A stretch of 64,000 bases of DNA from Tetradesmus obliquus (Eukaryota > Chlorophyta > Chlorophyceae > Sphaeropleales > Scenedesmaceae). Positions 60,201-64,000 of this stretch are shown here, piece by piece; position 1 is the stretch's first letter; the number at the start of each line of letters is the position of its first letter. The notes under the pieces are model-generated. The model made no database searches, had not been told where the DNA came from, and saw nothing but the letters and a program-made list of their open reading frames with translations. The stretch covers positions 4,402,001-4,466,000 of the forward strand of contig CP126193.1 of NCBI GenBank assembly GCA_030272155.1, written 5' to 3'. A program made the translations under genes and the position numbers.

Positions 60201-61408
60201 TGGCAGTGTTGGGAATTACAGCTGCTGGTCAGTACACTTCAGAATGCGACTGGTGCACTGCTGCAGCATGGACCATGTTCAATGCATTCTGCAAGCTGTT
60301 GAGGTTGACGAGTGGCACATGGAACCCTTGAGGCATTGACAATGCGCAGTAACACGAATCAGCTGATGTGCGTGGCCAATGGCACGCAACCAGTGACGCA
60401 CGCACGCACGCACGCACGCACGCAGGCAGGCACGCCCGCCCGCACGCCCGCCCGCCCGCCCCCGCCCCCGCCCCGGCCTCGCCGCTTCAGATGATGAATA
60501 CAATTGCTTAGCAAAACCGTAAACTGCGTGGAGCTTTGAATTGGAACACAAAACACGCGTGGCTGCTGGCAGCAAAATCCTGCTGACAGCAGATGTTATA
60601 TCCGAACCTTGGACCCAGTAGACCCTAGTTGCTTGTGTAACATGTAGCAGCGTTGGCATGCACGGAGTGTTGGGTCCTTCTACGTAACTGTATACAGTTA
60701 GGTACAATATTTGCATGTAGAGACACTTACGTTGGGTGCAATAAACTCGGTGAGGCCAGGTCGTTGGCAAGCATCAAAACCTGACAGCCGCTTGTACAGC
60801 CTGCCATGGCATGCTGGCCCATGGCATGCCAGGTGATGAGGTGGCCAGCCTTATTGGAACCCCAACATCCAGAAAAAGTTGACAAGTTCTGCAGCGACGC
60901 TGAACAACTGCTGCATGTGCGCTGCATGCAGCACATGCTGCCCTGATGGTTGATAAGCGAAGCCATAAAACGACACTTGTCGCAGTGTCAATGATGCATG
61001 TGTGAACCACCAAAGCCTATCCAGGCTGCTTGATGCTTGACGCACTGTGCAGGCCGACCAATACACTGAGCTGTTGCAAACATGTGCTTCTGCCAGCTGC
61101 ACGGTCCTTATTCACTGAAAGAGCTACACTGCCCGTTCACAACCAGCAGACTCGTCTTGTTCCGCCACGCCTGCCTGGCAATGCTTCATGACGCTGCTGG
61201 CCCCAAATCTGCCAGGCTCAGCAGCATTCGCAGTGCTTGGCCATTGCTTCTCCGGCCGACTACACTGCAGGCACCTGGTTGCAATGCTTTGGTGGACAGA
61301 ACCTCCGCACCCAACAAGTGCTGATCCCGTCGACGTCCACGGGCCTACTTGAGTGTGCAAGCCATGGCGGCCTCCCTGTTGCGCCTGCCTCAATGGTGTG
61401 CCATGCGC
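60201..61408. other. Region between truncated copy B and gene C
   Basis: It holds the gene-A-like intron remnant (to about 60300), the simple repeat, the promoter-like block at 60581-60616 and the 3' flank of gene C. A minus-strand frame near 60725-60800 ending before a GTAAGT (FIAPN at its end) might be an exon remnant, but nothing recognisable precedes it. Confidence 0.4.
60397..60478. repeat. GCAC/GCCC simple repeat
   Basis: (CGCA)n grading into (CGCC)n and C-rich sequence. It lies where copy B loses similarity to gene A, so it may mark the deletion point. Confidence 0.9.
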
Positions 61409-64000
61409 TCAGCCGTCAAAGGAGTACCTGGCCATGGCTGCCTGCTGCATGTCAAGGATGGAGCGCACCAGCTGCATCACCTCATCAACCTTGACCTGGG
61501 GCACACCGCGGAACACGAAACGACAATGTGTGATGCGCTGTGAGTTGCGCAGAGGCTATGTGGAAGCCCTTGCCAGGGATGCTGATGCCATGCTGTACTA
61601 TGCTGCATGCGGCCTGCAATTGCAGCAACGCACCGCTACAGCACGCAACAAATTCAGGAAAAACACAGAAGCTCAGGAGAGACAGCAAAGAGGGGAGCGA
61701 GGCGTGCCCAGAGGTCAGGTTTGCCACAGCAACTGTAACCGCCAACTATGGGCAAGAATGCTGACACCCGCGAGGCAAGGCCACCAGCTAAATATGCGTG
61801 TATTCACCTGCAACTCAGTGTATCGACCTTCACAGTGCTCGCCCACAACAGCATCCCCTGTGTGCGGGTGCCGGCAATGCTGCAGTGACGGGTCATCATT
61901 CACATATCTAGCAAACTCCTTGCCAGTCCTGGCGGCCAGTGATGGATACAGTGGGCTGTGCTGCGTGCCCAGTGGCAGAATCTCAAGGATGTACGCGCCA
62001 CGAGGCAAGAAGACCAAGCTCCCAAACGACGCACCTGCAGCATAAACAGATGCCTGAGTAGAGCAGTCTGTGTACGACTGATGGAGTGAGACCGCAGCAG
62101 CCATGTTGCAGTCAAAGAGCTTCAGCCCTGCTGCTTTGGTGGTGAGCAGGAAAGGCCCCTCAAGGAGAGCTGTGTATTGACTGCTGCAGATGCCAGTAAG
62201 CAGTGGCTAGCTAGTAGCAGCACTGCCACCTCAGCCCTGCCAGGTCGTCAAGCCCTGAGCACGCACAGGCCTTCCATTGAGGCCAGCCTATGGCCTGAGC
62301 AATAGTACTACCGTAGCGCTACTGGCAATGCCAATAGGATTGACAGACAGATTAGGGTTGTGACTTCTCACCACGGTATCCCATCAGCAGCGCAGTCTGG
62401 TTCAGCAGCTTGACAACTTCATCAGTTGGCAAGACACCCAGGTCCACCTGCGGACCGTTTTGGAAACAGCATGTCGACACAGGCTTGAGGCATAATGCCG
62501 ATGTGATACGCAGCATGCATACTGCTGCTTGCTCAAATGCTCTGCCGCGCACACTCTTCGTGCAGCCGCCAATCACAAGTGGTCGATTAAAAGGCAGACA
62601 TCCATCCGCCATCGTGTGCAGATGAGCATATGTGCTGTACAGCCGTCAGATCAATCTTCAGGCAGCTGTGCCTAGCATGGTGGCCCAGCACCGCTTGTGC
62701 ACAGCTCACACCTGCTTCACGGTAACATCTGGCAGTGCTGTCAGTGCCTTGAGCAGCTCGTCTTCATTTGTAAGGGTGCGGGGCGTGGCGATGCCAGCCC
62801 TGCATGCAAAGCAAGCTCGGACTTTCGGGCGCTGTGCTGCCGACAGCACTACACTATGGCAGCACACGTCGAAGAAGGCATACATATCCATTATGAGGTC
62901 TGCCCCCCCCCCCCCCCCCACACACACTCTAGAAGAAGATCTTGTGTGAAAATTCGCCCACAGCAGTGTTGTTGCAGCATGTGTGTTGCCAGCATAGACC
63001 CCACTTACTGCCGGCTGCGCTGCATTAGTGCGGCAGCCCATTTTAAAAAAAATACAGCAGGACAGCTGGAGCCTGCTCGATGTTGAAGGTGCGCGCACTC
63101 ACTGTTTCCTCGCAGCTGCATCTGCAAATGCCAGCACAATGGTCCTGTTGGTCGCGCTTGCAAATGGTAGCGAGGGGCTGAGGCCCATGGCTGCTCTGAT
63201 CTCGCCCACCATGCGCAAGTGGAATGGATCAGCATCAAATAGCTGCTGAGGCGCGGACCACATGTTGACTGGCCTACCAGACTGGGTGATCCTGCGACAC
63301 AAAACGCGGCGGTGTGAGGCCAGCAAGCGAAGCATCTGCTGATACATTGGAACTCGTTAGGGTAAAGCATTGCCTTGCGCATTGCAGAAGCGCAGCTGCT
63401 CTACATTGGCATTGGTACGTCACAGAACACATGCTACTGGGACACATGCAATTGTTGCTTGCGGTGTAGCCAGGCAGCTGTGGGCTGCTCGCACCGTCTG
63501 TTGGCACAGTACTGCATATGCATTAGCTTGGCACTTGGCATACACCCAGGCAGCTGTGGTAAAATCCTGTCATACCACAGGCTACTGCAGCACATGCTGC
63601 TGCCATTCTAACATGCCCTGAGTGTGGATGTGGCCATGTGTGCTGGCACACATTGTTTCTCACCATTTGGGGTAGAAGGTTGTGGGCATCAGAATCACCC
63701 TGTTGAAGCACATCGTGGTGTCAGGCGAGTCTGCAGTTGACAAGCACAGTTGGAAAGGCGGCGATGTGTCATTGGTGCTGTCACTTTGCAAAGGCAGCTG
63801 TGTGTAGCTGCATCTGAGAACAGTGCAGATGAGGTGCCAGCTGCTGGCAGAGTGGTGCGAGTGCAGATAGCTGCAGACAGCCCCAACGATCAAGACAATG
63901 CTGAGTACGTATACGGCTGCAGATGTTGTAGCACCCTCTTTGGTAGGCTTCCAGAAGTTAGCAGTCCTCCAGCATGCAATATTACTTGTCAAAAGCACCT
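61409..64000 (-). CDS. GT61-family glycosyltransferase, gene C (5' end outside window)
   Basis: Six exons: 63664-63730, 63103-63291, 62712-62799, 62372-62447, 61808-62034, 61409-61495. Phases fit and give about 244 codons including the stop; the 5' exons continue past 64000. Parts matching gene A are MCFNRVILMPTTFYPKWITQ, NMWSAPQQLFDADPFHLRMV, SATNRTIVLAFADAAARKQA, LTNEDELLKALTALPDVTVK, LPTDEVVKLLNQTALLMGYR and LVFLPRGAYILEILPLGTQH. The end is VMQLVRSILDMQQAAMARYS then FDG-stop. Where gene A has Y-H-G-A-G-F-D-N-L, gene C has Y-R-G-A-S-F-G-S-L, and the intron falls inside this block instead of flanking it. The change may alter activity. An intron contains C17 at 62903-62919. Confidence 0.85.
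62903..62919. repeat. Run of 17 C in an intron of GT61 gene C
   Basis: C17 (G17 on the sense strand) followed by a short CA repeat, between exons 62712-62799 and 63103-63291. Similar in kind to the C18 in PYC. Confidence 0.85.

Noticed and set aside
1-64000. CRISPR arrays, bacterial operons, integrated viral or retroelement genes
   Set aside because: No regularly spaced repeats of CRISPR type, no reverse transcriptase, integrase, capsid or similar domains seen in any frame, and the genes are intron-rich nuclear genes.

Overview
This window is nuclear DNA of a green alga, most likely a chlorophycean. The evidence is short GT-AG introns in nearly every gene, long CAG/CTG runs encoding poly-Gln or lying beside splice sites, TGTAA polyadenylation signals, and plastid genes (CP12, ALB3, the EcfT-like protein ABCI12, a plastid IGPS). 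The mitochondrial complex I subunit NAD9 is nuclear here (NUO9), as in chlorophycean algae and unlike land plants. Assignment to Sphaeropleales is inference. No bacterial operon, CRISPR array, rRNA, convincing tRNA or virus-like element was seen.

Layout. 1-64: end of one unidentified exon (+). 1575-2937: CP12 (+). 4510-7071: NUO9 (-). 8321-11801: ALB3 insertase (-). 12161-14018: TFIIB-like factor (+). 15783-18371: Gln-rich coiled-coil protein (+). 21995-23933: EcfT/ABCI12 (-). 24234-27939: LRRC46-like protein with a long low-complexity tail (+). 30023-39140: pyruvate carboxylase in 19 exons (-). 40265-43699: indole-3-glycerol-phosphate synthase (-). 44606-46555: NSUN-type RNA methyltransferase (+). 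47711-49166: membrane-anchored FkbM-type methyltransferase (-). 50392-53353: RAD18 (-). 54070-64000: a tandem GT61 glycosyltransferase cluster (-) with one nearly whole gene, one truncated copy, one relic and one gene running off the window.

Most exon models were checked by splice-site phase: for every gene whose full set of exons is given, the exon lengths sum to a multiple of three. The genes are functionally unrelated, as expected for a eukaryotic chromosome. Head-to-head pairs share short promoter intervals (ALB3/TFIIB-like 359 bp, ABCI12/LRRC46-like 300 bp, IGPS/NSUN about 0.9 kb).

The most unusual signal is structural. In NUO9, pyruvate carboxylase and IGPS, many introns contain a decayed extra copy of the edge of the neighbouring exon together with its splice donor or acceptor, and the GT or AG is still intact. 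At least eight such 'ghost exon edges' are visible. Other notable points are a perfect 21-bp hairpin downstream of the TFIIB-like gene, an NSUN protein whose catalytic TC motif reads T-S, and a GT61 cluster that looks like a duplicated two-gene unit with opposite members decayed.
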